Notes: generated from the sequence alone by a model not told the origin. A stretch of 32,037 bases of DNA from Bacteriovoracaceae bacterium UBA6261 (GCA_002440825.1 DJVH01000079.1:1-32037), one strand, 5' to 3'. Counted from the first letter of the stretch, positions 16,238 through 24,268 are shown. Translations and numbers: made by a program.

Positions 16238-16265
16238 ATGATAAGTGTATCATTGATAATGGCAA
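16238..16265 (-). promoter_or_regulatory. Putative promoter of terC copy 2 with overlapping palindrome
   Basis: On the minus strand TTGCCA (16265-16260), a 16-bp spacer and TATCAT (16243-16238). The -10 box is one arm of a perfect ATGATA-AGTG-TATCAT inverted repeat (16238-16253), a possible repressor site. The leader before TTG 16214 would be about 18 nt. Confidence 0.55.
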
Positions 16266-16287
16266 AATTCTAAGATAGCTTAACAAA

Positions 16288-16869
16288 ATGGATAAAGAAT
16301 CATTGATTACTTCCCTGATCGAGCGCGGCTGGTTCATGGCCGACGGCTTTCTTAATGACAATCTTTGTCAGCGCCTCGTTGAAGATATTCAGAAGCTTCC
16401 TCTGCGCGAAGCCAAAATAGGTCGCGGCAACAGCGAGCATCGCCACGATCTTATCCGCAGCGATTCCATTTACTGGCTGAATGAGGGCGAAAGCGAGGCA
16501 CAGAATGAATTTCTCGCTAAAATGAATGAATTAATGTCCGTTTTAAACCGGGAACTTTTCCTTGGATTAAAACAATTTGAAGGTCATTTTGCCAGATACG
16601 AGCACGGCCAGTTTTATAAAAAACATTCAGATCAATTTACGGGTACCAAAGAAAGGCTTGTGACGACTGTCACCTATTTAAATTCTCCCGCTTCCGGTGG
16701 TGAGCTTCGCGTGTATAATAAACAGAACAATGAGCTTATCGATGCCGATGTGAAGCCAGTTGCTGGAAGACTCATCTGCTTTTTAACCTCAGATATTTAT
16801 CATGAAGTGCTTCCCGCGCAGGAAACACGTTATTCAATTGCCGGTTGGTTCAGGACGAACATTACTTAA
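16288..16869 (+). CDS. 2-oxoglutarate/Fe(II)-dependent oxygenase (prolyl 4-hydroxylase-like)
   Basis: A 193-aa double-stranded beta-helix oxygenase. The iron ligands are visible as His113-x-Asp115 in KKHSDQF and His172 in YHEVLPA, and Arg181 (RYSIAGWFR) is the 2-oxoglutarate-binding residue nine positions after the last His, the standard layout of the P4Hc/PKHD class. TYLNSPASGGELRVY is the conserved core strand pair. Relatives hydroxylate prolines in proteins such as ribosomal proteins or EF-Tu; the substrate here is unknown. There is no signal peptide. The acyltransferase gene starts 1 bp after its stop, so the two are co-transcribed. Start ATG 16288 has no strong Shine-Dalgarno sequence. 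Confidence 0.88.
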   Translation: MDKESLITSLIERGWFMADGFLNDNLCQRLVEDIQKLPLREAKIGRGNSEHRHDLIRSDSIYWLNEGESEAQNEFLAKMNELMSVLNRELFLGLKQFEGHFARYEHGQFYKKHSDQFTGTKERLVTTVTYLNSPASGGELRVYNKQNNELIDADVKPVAGRLICFLTSDIYHEVLPAQETRYSIAGWFRTNIT

Positions 16870-16870
16870 A

Positions 16871-17530
16871 ATGAAAATCAAAATAATTGCTCAGCTGATT
16901 TATTATATCATCCGACTTCTCAATCTTACTTATCGATATGAGTTCATCGGACTCGACAATAAAGAAAAAGCAAAGGCCATGAATGCGAATCGCACTTTTG
17001 CCTATGCTCTCTGGCACCAGAATTTAATTGGTGCTATTTTTTCTCACATCGGTCTGGAGAAATTTACAATGGTCATTTCTGAATCAAAAGATGGAGAGCT
17101 CGTCGCTGTGACATGCGAGAAGTTTGGCCATCTTCCTGCGCGGGGAAGTTCCACTCGAGGGGGAAAAAAAGCGCTGATTGAAATTGTCCGCAATATGAAA
17201 CAAGGTTATCCCGGAGCTCTTACTGTTGACGGCCCCAAGGGCCCCGCTCATGTAGTCAAACCAGGCATCATCGAAATAGCGCGACTTTGTCAGTGCGCCG
17301 TTGTGCCCTTATCACCGTATGCTTCTTCACACTGGGTTTTTAAAAAAAGCTGGGATCAATTCCGCATTCCGAAACCTTTTTCAAAAATCGTTGTGGTCAT
17401 CGGAGAACCTGTCTGGGTGGATGAATCAGTTTCGAGAGAAAACTTCGATCAGATCGCGATCGAAGTCGGAAAAAAAATTGAGCAAGGTGAAGAAGTTGCC
17501 ATCAAACACCTTGCCCGAAAAGATCAATAA
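16871..17530 (+). CDS. DUF374-family lysophospholipid acyltransferase-like protein
   Basis: A 219-aa protein of the DUF374 branch of the LPLAT superfamily. Features are an N-terminal hydrophobic segment (IIAQLIYYIIRLLNL), WHQN at 48-51 (the family's variant of the HX4D region), RGSSTRGGKKAL at 91-102, and VDGPKGPAHVVKPG at 119-132, which is the most diagnostic stretch. Relatives are encoded near lipid A genes and are predicted to acylate envelope lipids at the inner membrane. The frame is open upstream of 16871, but those codons lie within the oxygenase gene. ATG 16871 follows its stop by 1 bp, indicating coupling. The 3' end overlaps the convergent protease gene by 7 bp. Confidence 0.87.
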   Translation: MKIKIIAQLIYYIIRLLNLTYRYEFIGLDNKEKAKAMNANRTFAYALWHQNLIGAIFSHIGLEKFTMVISESKDGELVAVTCEKFGHLPARGSSTRGGKKALIEIVRNMKQGYPGALTVDGPKGPAHVVKPGIIEIARLCQCAVVPLSPYASSHWVFKKSWDQFRIPKPFSKIVVVIGEPVWVDESVSRENFDQIAIEVGKKIEQGEEVAIKHLARKDQ

Positions 17531-18384
17531 GCCTTTTCAGTAAACCAACAATTTGGCCGCGCGCCTGCTTCTTTCACACAAGCTCCTACTTTAGCATCGA
17601 TTGAATCAAACGGAACGTCAGGTCCCTGATCGCAATTGGCCCCCGACATATAAGTATCAAGTCTGCATTGTGGGTTTGCATGGTTGTAAACAGTTTTGCT
17701 GACTTTAGTAGGATCGCTCACGGTAATTTTCGGTTCCGGTGTGCCATTGACCAGCGAAGCAAAAACTTTACTGGTTGCAAGTCCTGCAAGAGTGATGCGT
17801 GCACAAGCATTGTCTCTGCATTTTGAAAGGGCCGTTTTGTAATTGGCAGCATCGATCTCTGCATCGAATGCTTTATTTTCAACACCGTTTTTAAAAAACA
17901 AAGGCAGACATTTTGAAGTTGCATAATAATCAGCCTGACCTTCTGCTGACGACCATCCACGAAGACCGGAATTTCCGCGAAGAATTTTCGGAGCTCCTCC
18001 AAGATGATGTCCGACCTCGTGACAAATCAACAGCAAGAAAGCATCTTTTGTCATCAGAGGATGTCTCGCCAGACCGCCGTTCATCACAACAACTGCATTG
18101 TTTGCATCATCTCTGGTTGCAAAAGCATCAACAGTTCCATCCTGCCAGCGCTTATCAAAAATCAATTTTTTCCCAAGAAGTTTTTTAACTTCGGGCTCGA
18201 GAATAGATTGCGCCGATTCGATCAATTGATTGAAATCATCCTGAGTTAATCCTTGCCCAAAAGATTTCACACCTGCTTCGTATTTTTGCGAAGACAGAGG
18301 AAAACAGGATTCAGGTTCACGCTTGTATCCCGCCTGAGCAATGCTACTCACAGCAAGCAAGGTCATCAGCAAAGTCGTTTTCAT
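17524..18384 (-). CDS. Exported zinc metalloprotease, M48-like
   Basis: A 286-aa protein with a signal peptide (MKTTLLMTLLAVSSIAQA, then GYKREP). The catalytic HExxH motif is HEVGH at 122-126 in LLLICHEVGHHLGG, and the third zinc ligand is most likely Glu148 in AEGQADYYA, the E-x-x-AD arrangement of M48 peptidases. Unlike HtpX-type M48 enzymes it has no membrane helices, so it should act in the periplasm or outside. The C-terminal region has many Cys (about eight between residues 185 and 283), suggesting a disulfide-rich accessory domain. AGGAG before ATG 18384 supports the start. It lies divergently from the exported protein at 18569. The substrate is unknown; in a predator, prey proteins are one possibility. 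Confidence 0.85.
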   Translation of the reverse strand: MKTTLLMTLLAVSSIAQAGYKREPESCFPLSSQKYEAGVKSFGQGLTQDDFNQLIESAQSILEPEVKKLLGKKLIFDKRWQDGTVDAFATRDDANNAVVVMNGGLARHPLMTKDAFLLLICHEVGHHLGGAPKILRGNSGLRGWSSAEGQADYYATSKCLPLFFKNGVENKAFDAEIDAANYKTALSKCRDNACARITLAGLATSKVFASLVNGTPEPKITVSDPTKVSKTVYNHANPQCRLDTYMSGANCDQGPDVPFDSIDAKVGACVKEAGARPNCWFTEKAY

Positions 18385-18568
18385 ATCTTTCTCCTATAAG
18401 AGTCTTTGCTTTTTAAGTAGCACCGCTTTTACACCTAAAACATGATCTCGCTCAGGTAAAAACGCTGAGATCAATCTTTGGATAAACTGCTCTAAATCAG
18501 TTTTCTTTTGTTTTGTGAAGACTACAACATTATCAGAAAGAATAAAAAACACCCAAAAGGAGGGTTTT

Positions 18569-19303
18569 ATGAGAATAATGAATCGCAATTTCCTAATGGC
18601 CCTGGCAATGATGCCGGCGCTTGGATTCGCTTCAATACCGGTTGTCTCCTATGAGGCGAACGTTCCGGTTGACCATGTTTACTCTCCTGCGGGTTTTGAC
18701 AGTAACGATAACTCCGAAGTTGTTATTTCGGGTTTTTTACCAAACCTTTGCTACAAAGCTCCTCAACATATGGTGAATGTAAAAGATGGCAAAATTAACA
18801 TCTCTGTTAAGGCCATCAAAAATCAACGCGGGCTTGGCTTCTGTGCTGACGTCATCGTTCCTTATGTTGAATATGTAAATCTTGGTGTTCTTGATAAAGG
18901 TAAATACGACATCGCCGTCAACGAAAACAGCCAATGGGAAAAACACAGCAAAATGCAAGTCGCTGAAGCAAGCAGCAGCTCTATTGACGAAGTTGTCTAT
19001 GCAAACGTTGAAGAAGTTGTGAAATCAGATGATGGCTCCCGCAAAGTCATCTTGAAAGGCCACAACCCAAGCGATTGTTTTGAATTAAAAGAAATTGAAG
19101 TTAAAGATAATGGTGTGGATGTTTACTCTGTCCTTCCTAAAATGAAACAAATCAGAGCATTCTGTCCTAAAAAAATGATTCCATTTTCTTACGAATTTGA
19201 AGTTCCACAAAACCTTGATGCAGACAGAGTCTTACTTCACGTGCGTGTTATGGACGGTAGATCAGTGAACGCCTTCTTTAACAATCAGCCACAAAATGAG
19301 TAA
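18569..19303 (+). CDS. Exported protein with two related beta domains
   Basis: A 244-aa exported protein; ATG 18569 is fixed by AAAGGAGG and by the signal peptide (ending LGFAS). The mature part is an internal duplication: residues about 36-118 and 144-230 align as two Ig-like beta domains, each with the order VVISG-P-N-L-C / VILKG-P-S-D-C, then V-x-VKDG-x-I/V, then a second Cys (Cys92, Cys199) before IVPYVEY / IPFSYEF, then L-D-x-G/D and a closing strand. Each repeat thus keeps one Cys pair (61/92 and 170/199), probably a disulfide. The family is not recognised. A strong hairpin follows the stop. Confidence 0.78.
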   Translation: MRIMNRNFLMALAMMPALGFASIPVVSYEANVPVDHVYSPAGFDSNDNSEVVISGFLPNLCYKAPQHMVNVKDGKINISVKAIKNQRGLGFCADVIVPYVEYVNLGVLDKGKYDIAVNENSQWEKHSKMQVAEASSSSIDEVVYANVEEVVKSDDGSRKVILKGHNPSDCFELKEIEVKDNGVDVYSVLPKMKQIRAFCPKKMIPFSYEFEVPQNLDADRVLLHVRVMDGRSVNAFFNNQPQNE

Positions 19304-19323
19304 CTCATAAGCAATGGGTGATA

Positions 19324-19349
19324 AGGCAAGAGGAGCGATCCTCTTGCCT
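19324..19349. terminator. Bidirectional terminator-like hairpin between convergent genes
   Basis: AGGCAAGAGGA (19324-19334), GCGA loop, TCCTCTTGCCT (19339-19349): a perfect 11-bp stem capped by a GNRA-type tetraloop on the plus strand. Its right edge includes most of the TAG stop (19348-19350) of the minus-strand gene. No long U-tract follows on either side. Confidence 0.7.
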
Positions 19350-21306
19350 AGTTAATATCTTCAACTAATACTTTCGTGCAGCCTAATTTTTCAAACTTGT
19401 CCTGAATATTTTTAACGGTATTCCGGATACCAGACACATCCAACATCGACCTGCCTAAATATGAACTTCCACTCCAACTGCGCGAAAGATATTTGTCTTC
19501 TTCATCCGGATCAATCTGTTCATTCTTTAGCTTCTTAACAGCAAGGATTGTCGATTTATAATGGCGCTGAATTTTTTCAATTGAGCTCGAAGCACCAGTT
19601 CCTTTTTCTTCATCAAGTTCAGTGTTGTAATAGGTTTTCTGATCTGTATGAAATAAATCTTTGTTCGTCACAATGAAGTCATATCCCTCCTGCACAAGAC
19701 TGTCGGCATATTTGAAGGAATAACGGATGCGTTGAATGTCCTGGCAGATATAGGTAGACGGAGCTGTATCCACTTTAAACGCTTTCAACTGCTCACCATA
19801 TTTTTTATTAAAACGTTCGATCTTTTCACCGAATGTTTTAGTCTCTTCGTAACTCTTCGCAGTCGTGTAACGGAGAAATTTCTCTCCCCATTCTCCATAA
19901 ATCTGTCCGGCGATATTTTTATAATTTTCAAGCAGCGAAACCATATTGTCTGAGCCGTCATCAGAAGCAGAATATTGTCTCGGAGACACAACCCGGCCGA
20001 GTCTCTCTTCAAGTTTTTTCATTTCGGCCAGTTTCGAATTGTAGAGATCCATTTTTTTCTGCAATTCATCTACCTTGGCTTTTTTAACTTCTTTGTTTTT
20101 TGTTGAAGCTAGTTCTTCCTTGGCGGCAATATCATTGAGAACTCTTGTTATGTGAAATAAAGCTCTCGCACGCAATCCTTCATTGAATTCCTTAACACTC
20201 AAATTCATAGTCGCTTGAAACGACATCATGTCCATCGGATCAAATTTCTTTAATTCGAGACTAAAAACATCGTCCAGCATTGGAATCGTACTTACTTTCA
20301 AAGACCGATAGTTTGAGAGTTGCAAGCTGAGTGATTCATAATCCTGAGCGATCGACGAAATCATCAGAAGTTTCTGCGTCTCTGCCGGAGTTTCTGCATT
20401 GTCCACAATCGGCGAGTTTAAAGTGGCCTTCGTTTTCAAAAGCGTCTTTTTGAATTGAGAAACGTCACCCACCAGTGAAACGAGCATCTGCTGATCCATT
20501 TCATCCAGCACCTTTTTCTGATCAGTTTTTTCTTTATCCAGTTCTTTCAAAGACTGTGTCAGCTTCTCAATGTGAAACTTTACATCTCTAAGATCTTCTT
20601 TGTTCGAGCTGTTTTCAACATCCAGTCCGCCCTGAGCTTCCAGTTCTTTTCTGATGTCATAGAAAGAACAATTTAATTTGATAAAAGTCTGGCGATCAGA
20701 ATTCTTCACAAAATCAAAGCGCTGTTTAAAAATCAAATCAATCAGTTTGATGGCAGAAGAAATAATAAATCCTCCTCCCGCGACAATCAGACCTGTTGTA
20801 TTTCCGGCCAGAAGTCCAAGCTGAGTCGAATCATAAATGAGGTCCGCTGTCTGCTCAAGGACTCTCCCGTCTTCCAGATTACACTGATTCTTTTTAATCA
20901 TTGTCGAAATATTAGTGAAGAGATTTGAAAATTTAATTCCACTTAGTGCGCTGACAGCAGATCCGTCAGTCGAATCATTGCCGGTAATTGAATTCATAAT
21001 TGTATTGCCATCGACAGTCTTGTCGATGATATTTCTCTTTTTCAACTCTTCTTGAATAGAGTTAATTGACGTTAACACATCCGACATTTTTGAATCATCT
21101 TTCTGAAGACAATTGCTTTTGAAAACATTTTTAATGGATTCTGTTTTTGCCAGTAGATCAGCAAACTTTTTAGATTCAAGCGGACACGCTTTAGGTCTCT
21201 CGCCTGCCACTTTATACTTATTGATCAGAGTATTGATCTGATCCATGTCCTGCGCCTCTGCAGTGAGCATCGTAAAAGAGATCAAGACTAAAAAAATCTT
21301 CTTCAT
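19348..21306 (-). CDS. Large exported coiled-coil protein with a glycine-rich hydrophobic segment
   Basis: A 652-aa protein with a signal peptide (MKKIFLVLISFTMLTAEAQ). The mature N-terminus has Cys residues spaced through residues 41-142. A long hydrophobic, Gly-rich segment follows (about 163-193: LGLLAGNTTGLIVAGGGF continuing into IISSAIKLIDLIF), which could insert into a membrane. Two strongly charged heptad-like stretches follow (around 245-285 and 405-450), then a polar C-terminal domain with two Cys. A frame upstream to 21351 exists, but the signal peptide and GGGGAAAA ribosome site fix ATG 21306. The helix-membrane segment-coiled coil layout resembles pore-forming or envelope-spanning proteins, but no family is recognised. 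A sigma-54 promoter lies directly upstream. Confidence 0.8.
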   Translation of the reverse strand: MKKIFLVLISFTMLTAEAQDMDQINTLINKYKVAGERPKACPLESKKFADLLAKTESIKNVFKSNCLQKDDSKMSDVLTSINSIQEELKKRNIIDKTVDGNTIMNSITGNDSTDGSAVSALSGIKFSNLFTNISTMIKKNQCNLEDGRVLEQTADLIYDSTQLGLLAGNTTGLIVAGGGFIISSAIKLIDLIFKQRFDFVKNSDRQTFIKLNCSFYDIRKELEAQGGLDVENSSNKEDLRDVKFHIEKLTQSLKELDKEKTDQKKVLDEMDQQMLVSLVGDVSQFKKTLLKTKATLNSPIVDNAETPAETQKLLMISSIAQDYESLSLQLSNYRSLKVSTIPMLDDVFSLELKKFDPMDMMSFQATMNLSVKEFNEGLRARALFHITRVLNDIAAKEELASTKNKEVKKAKVDELQKKMDLYNSKLAEMKKLEERLGRVVSPRQYSASDDGSDNMVSLLENYKNIAGQIYGEWGEKFLRYTTAKSYEETKTFGEKIERFNKKYGEQLKAFKVDTAPSTYICQDIQRIRYSFKYADSLVQEGYDFIVTNKDLFHTDQKTYYNTELDEEKGTGASSSIEKIQRHYKSTILAVKKLKNEQIDPDEEDKYLSRSWSGSSYLGRSMLDVSGIRNTVKNIQDKFEKLGCTKVLVEDIN

Positions 21307-21351
21307 ATTTTCCCCGAAACGAAAATTGGCGTAAGAATTCAAGGAAAACAA

Positions 21352-21367
21352 AGCAAGGACAGTGCCA
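21352..21367 (-). promoter_or_regulatory. Sigma-54 (RpoN) -24/-12 promoter
   Basis: The minus strand reads TGGCACTGTCCTTGCT from 21367 to 21352: TGGCAC, five bases, TTGCT, with the exact GG-N10-GC spacing of sigma-54 promoters. The predicted start is near 21341, about 35 nt before ATG 21306 of the 652-aa exported protein. An NtrC-type activator would be required; none is encoded in this window. Confidence 0.75.
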
Positions 21368-21433
21368 TGCCTAAACTGTGAATAGAAGTGACTTTAAGGC
21401 CCGGCGACTGTCTAAAATTTCGACAGCTCCTCT

Positions 21434-21451
21434 AAAAAACAGACATCTGTT
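21434..21451 (-). terminator. Rho-independent terminator of the cytochrome c-carbonic anhydrase operon
   Basis: On the minus strand AACAGA-TG-TCTGTT (21451-21438) is followed directly by four more T (21437-21434). The stem is short (5-6 bp), but position just after the stop at 21460 and the T-run fit an intrinsic terminator. Confidence 0.6.
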
Positions 21452-21459
21452 CTTTCGTC

Positions 21460-21990
21460 TTATTTAATGAGCTTGATGACTGACGAATCAAGAAATTCGT
21501 TTTTGCTCTCGAGATAATTTTTGTAGTGATTGCCATAGAGATCGATCTCTTCTGGTTTAAGCGGTCTTTTGACTACGGCAGGATTTCCCATGATCATTGA
21601 CCCCGAAGGATATTTTTTTCCAGGAGGAACGACGCTTCCTGCTGCCACTACACAGTGATCGCCGATTTCCGCTCCATCGAGAATGATGGCCCCCATACCG
21701 ATTAAACAGCTGTTGCCAATCGTGCACCCGTGAAGAATGACATTGTGGCCGACGCTGACATTAGCGCCGATCACGAGCTTATTGGCCCCAGTTACGTGAA
21801 GCATGGAGAGATCTTGAATATTGGTATTTTTTCCGATGGTGATGGTGTTGATATCACCGCGAGCGACACATTGGTGCCAGAGACTTACATGTTCTTCGAG
21901 AGTGACCCGGCCGATAACATCGGCCGAAGGAGCGATGTAAACTCCCTCGCCGATCGTTGGTTCAATTCCTTTGTAGGAATAGATGGCCAT
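21460..21990 (-). CDS. Gamma-class carbonic anhydrase-like hexapeptide protein
   Basis: A 176-aa left-handed beta-helix protein of the gamma-carbonic anhydrase (YrdA/CaiE-like) family. Hexapeptide repeats run from about residue 12 to 140 (for example IGRVTL, LVIGAN, CLIGMG). The three zinc-ligand histidines are present as His65 (MLHVTG), His82 and His87 (VGHNVILHGC), and QD near residue 59-60 (NIQDLS) matches the family's conserved Gln-Asp. It should form a trimer with metal at subunit interfaces; many relatives have weak or no CO2 hydration activity. Its ATG overlaps the cytochrome stop by 1 nt (TAATG), so translation is coupled. No signal peptide: cytoplasmic. Confidence 0.9.
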   Translation of the reverse strand: MAIYSYKGIEPTIGEGVYIAPSADVIGRVTLEEHVSLWHQCVARGDINTITIGKNTNIQDLSMLHVTGANKLVIGANVSVGHNVILHGCTIGNSCLIGMGAIILDGAEIGDHCVVAAGSVVPPGKKYPSGSMIMGNPAVVKRPLKPEEIDLYGNHYKNYLESKNEFLDSSVIKLIK

Positions 21991-22505
21991 TATTTTTTAG
22001 GAGTGTTGTCTAGAATCCATTTTTCCTTGTCCCATGGAAGAGCAGCGACGTAAGCAGCTACGTTTTTCATGTCGTCAGGAGAAAGTCCTTTTACGATTGG
22101 ATTCATCGCTACGTTGATACGCGCGCCGGATTTCATATCTACAAGTTGCTTTTCAACATACCAGTCGTACTGACCGCCGATATGAGGAGCTTTTTGAGAA
22201 GCTTTCCCTTCTCCGCCTTTACCGTGACAAGCAATACATTGACCGTAAGTTTTTGCGCCAGCTTGAAGTTGTGGTGTGCTTAAATCAACCACTGGAGCGT
22301 ATTCGATTTCTGCCGTTTCTTCAGCACCAGCGTTTTCTTTAGGAGCTGTCACTTCAGCGATCGCTTTTTGTTGTTCATTATAGGCAGTCTCAACTTTTTT
22401 AAGGTCGAATTTTTCGTTGTCTACCGGGTTTGTTTTGAATGTGAAGAGAACTAGAATAAGAACTAAACCAGTCATTACACCTAAAAATACCATTAACCTT
22501 GTCAT
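21990..22505 (-). CDS. Membrane-anchored monohaem cytochrome c
   Basis: A 171-aa protein with an N-terminal uncleaved hydrophobic anchor (residues 5-24, FLGVMTGLVLILVLF), a charged Glu/Ala-rich linker (about 30-75) and a class I cytochrome c domain. Haem attachment is C90-I-A-C93-H94, and the distal ligand is most likely Met134 (NVAMNPIVKGLSPDDM), followed by the usual AAYVAALPW helix. It is an electron carrier on the periplasmic face, probably serving a respiratory oxidase. ATG 22505 has GGAG 5 nt upstream and a strong sigma-70 promoter before it. It is coupled to the gamma-carbonic anhydrase gene. Confidence 0.92.
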   Translation of the reverse strand: MTRLMVFLGVMTGLVLILVLFTFKTNPVDNEKFDLKKVETAYNEQQKAIAEVTAPKENAGAEETAEIEYAPVVDLSTPQLQAGAKTYGQCIACHGKGGEGKASQKAPHIGGQYDWYVEKQLVDMKSGARINVAMNPIVKGLSPDDMKNVAAYVAALPWDKEKWILDNTPKK

Positions 22506-22556
22506 GGACTCTCCCGCCCCAAAAAATTTGAATAAAATTTACGAATTGAGTCTCAA

Positions 22557-22585
22557 ATTATAGTGGAATTTAAAAACCTTGGCAA
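22557..22585 (-). promoter_or_regulatory. Strong sigma-70 promoter for the cytochrome c operon
   Basis: Minus strand TTGCCA (22585-22580), a 17-bp spacer and a perfect TATAAT (22562-22557). The predicted start near 22550 leaves about 45 nt of leader before ATG 22505. The -35 box lies just after the stop of the LOG gene. Confidence 0.85.
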
Positions 22586-22586
22586 T

Positions 22587-23126
22587 TTATAAGCTCTTGA
22601 TCATCCCTTCGAGACTTTGTGAATCTTTAATTTCTTCCAGCATAGAAAGGTGCTGAGGTTTGATGAAGCCTTCATTGTGAGCGTGGCGCAGATATGCGAG
22701 CAATGAGTCATAGAACCCCTGAAAGTTATAAATAAAACAAGGTTTGCTATGAAGTTTTAATTGCGACCAGGTAAGAATCTCGAACATTTCATCCAGTGTT
22801 CCCATACCGCCGGGCAAACTTAAAAAGGCATCGGACTTATCATACATAAGTTTTTTGCGCTCATGCATGCCTTCGACAATATGAAGTTCAGTTAATCCTC
22901 TATGGGCGATTTCGTAATTGACCAGTGTTTTGGGAATAACGCCGATGACTTGACCACCATGAGCGAGCACTGCATCTGCAATAGCTCCCATGACTCCGAT
23001 CGTAGCTCCACCGTAGACAAGAGCAATATCATTTTTGGCCATGAAAGTTCCCAGTGCTTTTGCCATTTCCAGATAGGCCGGTGAAAATCCTTCAGCTGAA
23101 CCACAAAAAACACATAAACGTTTCAC
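22587..23126 (-). CDS. LOG-family nucleoside 5'-monophosphate phosphoribohydrolase
   Basis: A 179-aa Rossmann-type protein of the LOG (Lonely Guy, TIGR00730) family. GGATIGVMG (39-47), MHERKKLM (87-94) and the catalytic PGGMGTLDE (105-113) are all intact. LOG enzymes cleave the N-glycosidic bond of nucleoside monophosphates (cytokinin ribotides in plants; AMP and others in bacteria), giving base plus ribose 5-phosphate. The size matches the short bacterial type. It starts with GTG directly after the TAA of tlyA (0 bp gap), so it is the last gene of the exported protein-tlyA-LOG operon. The older label 'lysine decarboxylase' for this family is wrong. Confidence 0.92.
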   Translation of the reverse strand: MKRLCVFCGSAEGFSPAYLEMAKALGTFMAKNDIALVYGGATIGVMGAIADAVLAHGGQVIGVIPKTLVNYEIAHRGLTELHIVEGMHERKKLMYDKSDAFLSLPGGMGTLDEMFEILTWSQLKLHSKPCFIYNFQGFYDSLLAYLRHAHNEGFIKPQHLSMLEEIKDSQSLEGMIKSL

Positions 23127-23855
23127 TTAATTTCCGCCCTTTTCAAAGTAAAAGAAATATTCTTTGTTTCCACTCTTGCCGAGAATGGGAGATTCACATT
23201 GTCCTGCCACCACAAAATTTTCTTTCTGGCACCATGACTTGAGTTCGGAGAGCATGACGAGACGATGACCTTCGCTTTTTACTATTCCGTTTTTATCCAG
23301 CCCATCGCGGCCGACTTCAAACTGAGGCTTAACAAGCGCCACGATTTTTCCGCCAGGTTTCACTAAATCAAAAATATTTTTGAGAACAAGCTTGAGAGAG
23401 ATAAAAGATAAATCAACAACAGCAACGTCGACTTTTTCGCTGATGGCGAAGGGAAATTTAATATTGACCCCTTCATGATTTTCTACTCTGGGATCTTTGC
23501 GCAAAGATTCTGCCAGCTGATCGTGACCGACATCGAGGCAGATCACTTTTTTAGCTCCTGCTCTCAAGACAAAATCAGTAAAGCCACCGGTTGAAGCGCC
23601 GACATCGGCGATAACCTTTTCTTTGACATCGACATTGAATCTTTCCAGAGCACGCTCAATCTTGTGGGCCCCACGAGAGACGTAAAGAACATCCTTTCTC
23701 ACTTCCAGTCCCTCCGCACTCACATTCTGTGAGGCTTTTTCAATTTTTTGGTTTTGATAATAGACAACGCCTTCTTCAATCAAAAGCGCTGCTTGCGATC
23801 TTGTTGGTGCAAGACCAGCTTCTACGAGAACTTTGTCTGCGCGATCTTTGCTCAT
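23127..23855 (-). CDS. tlyA: TlyA-family rRNA 2'-O-methyltransferase
   Basis: A 242-aa protein with an N-terminal S4 RNA-binding domain (residues 1-60, beginning RADKVLVEAGLAPTRSQA) and a FtsJ-like Rossmann methyltransferase domain with SAM motif ADVGASTGGFTDFVL (83-97), RGAHKIERAL (61-70, containing the catalytic Lys), VVDLSFISL and ALVKPQFEVG. TlyA methylates 16S C1409 and/or 23S C1920 ribose; the name 'hemolysin A' is historical. The ATG overlaps the stop of the upstream exported-protein gene by 4 bp (ATGA), and the LOG gene follows without a gap. Confidence 0.92.
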   Translation of the reverse strand: MSKDRADKVLVEAGLAPTRSQAALLIEEGVVYYQNQKIEKASQNVSAEGLEVRKDVLYVSRGAHKIERALERFNVDVKEKVIADVGASTGGFTDFVLRAGAKKVICLDVGHDQLAESLRKDPRVENHEGVNIKFPFAISEKVDVAVVDLSFISLKLVLKNIFDLVKPGGKIVALVKPQFEVGRDGLDKNGIVKSEGHRLVMLSELKSWCQKENFVVAGQCESPILGKSGNKEYFFYFEKGGN

Positions 23856-24262
23856 AGTGAAACTGGAGTAATGATTAAATCAATTTCTTCCTGATTGCGT
23901 TCTTCGTGAGTGATTTTTTTGGTCTCACCAAGATAGATATCAAGATTTGGTTCATTGAGAGTTTTTACAACTTTTCCGGACTGATTATAGACTTCACCTT
24001 TTACACGAACGAACCCGGAAGGACCGTATTCATGGACACTTTGTACGTAATAAGCCGACAATTCTGCCTTTATTCCATTCTTCATCGAAATCATGACCTG
24101 CTCGCGCTCATCGACCTGTTCAATGGAATGCTGCTCGGTAGAGAGGAAAAACCCTTTACCAATCCCTTTTTTATAAACGAGACTGACATTGAGTCCAATT
24201 TTCGCCTCTGCTTCGAGAGAAAAGGCTAAAACTGCCAGAAAAATGAATGAAATTTTACGCAT
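23852..24262 (-). CDS. Small exported protein, first gene of tlyA operon
   Basis: A 136-aa protein with a signal peptide (MRKISFIFLAVLAFSLEAEA, then KIGLNV). The mature region is beta-rich, without Cys (LNVSLVYKKGIG, then VMISMKNGIKAELSAYYV), ending in a hydrophobic IDLIITPVSL. No family is recognised. ATG 24262 is chosen because the signal peptide begins there; the longer frame to 24319 crosses the promoter. There is no Shine-Dalgarno sequence, and a well-formed -10 box ends 6 nt before the ATG, predicting a leaderless mRNA. It is translationally coupled to tlyA by a 4-bp overlap. Confidence 0.75.
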   Translation of the reverse strand: MRKISFIFLAVLAFSLEAEAKIGLNVSLVYKKGIGKGFFLSTEQHSIEQVDEREQVMISMKNGIKAELSAYYVQSVHEYGPSGFVRVKGEVYNQSGKVVKTLNEPNLDIYLGETKKITHEERNQEEIDLIITPVSL

Positions 24263-24268
24263 GCAAAA

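Noticed and set aside
16200..16287. Manganese (yybP-ykoY) riboswitch upstream of terC copy 2
   Set aside because: The promoter at 16238-16265 leaves under 25 nt of leader, too short for that element.
17517..17538. GAAAAG...CTTTTC inverted repeat at the acyltransferase/protease junction
   Set aside because: A-T-rich 6-bp stem with a 10-nt loop, too weak to call a terminator.
18441..18469. GATCTC...GAGATC hairpin in the divergent gap before the duplicated-domain gene
   Set aside because: 6-bp stem with a long loop, no T-run; not convincing as terminator or operator.
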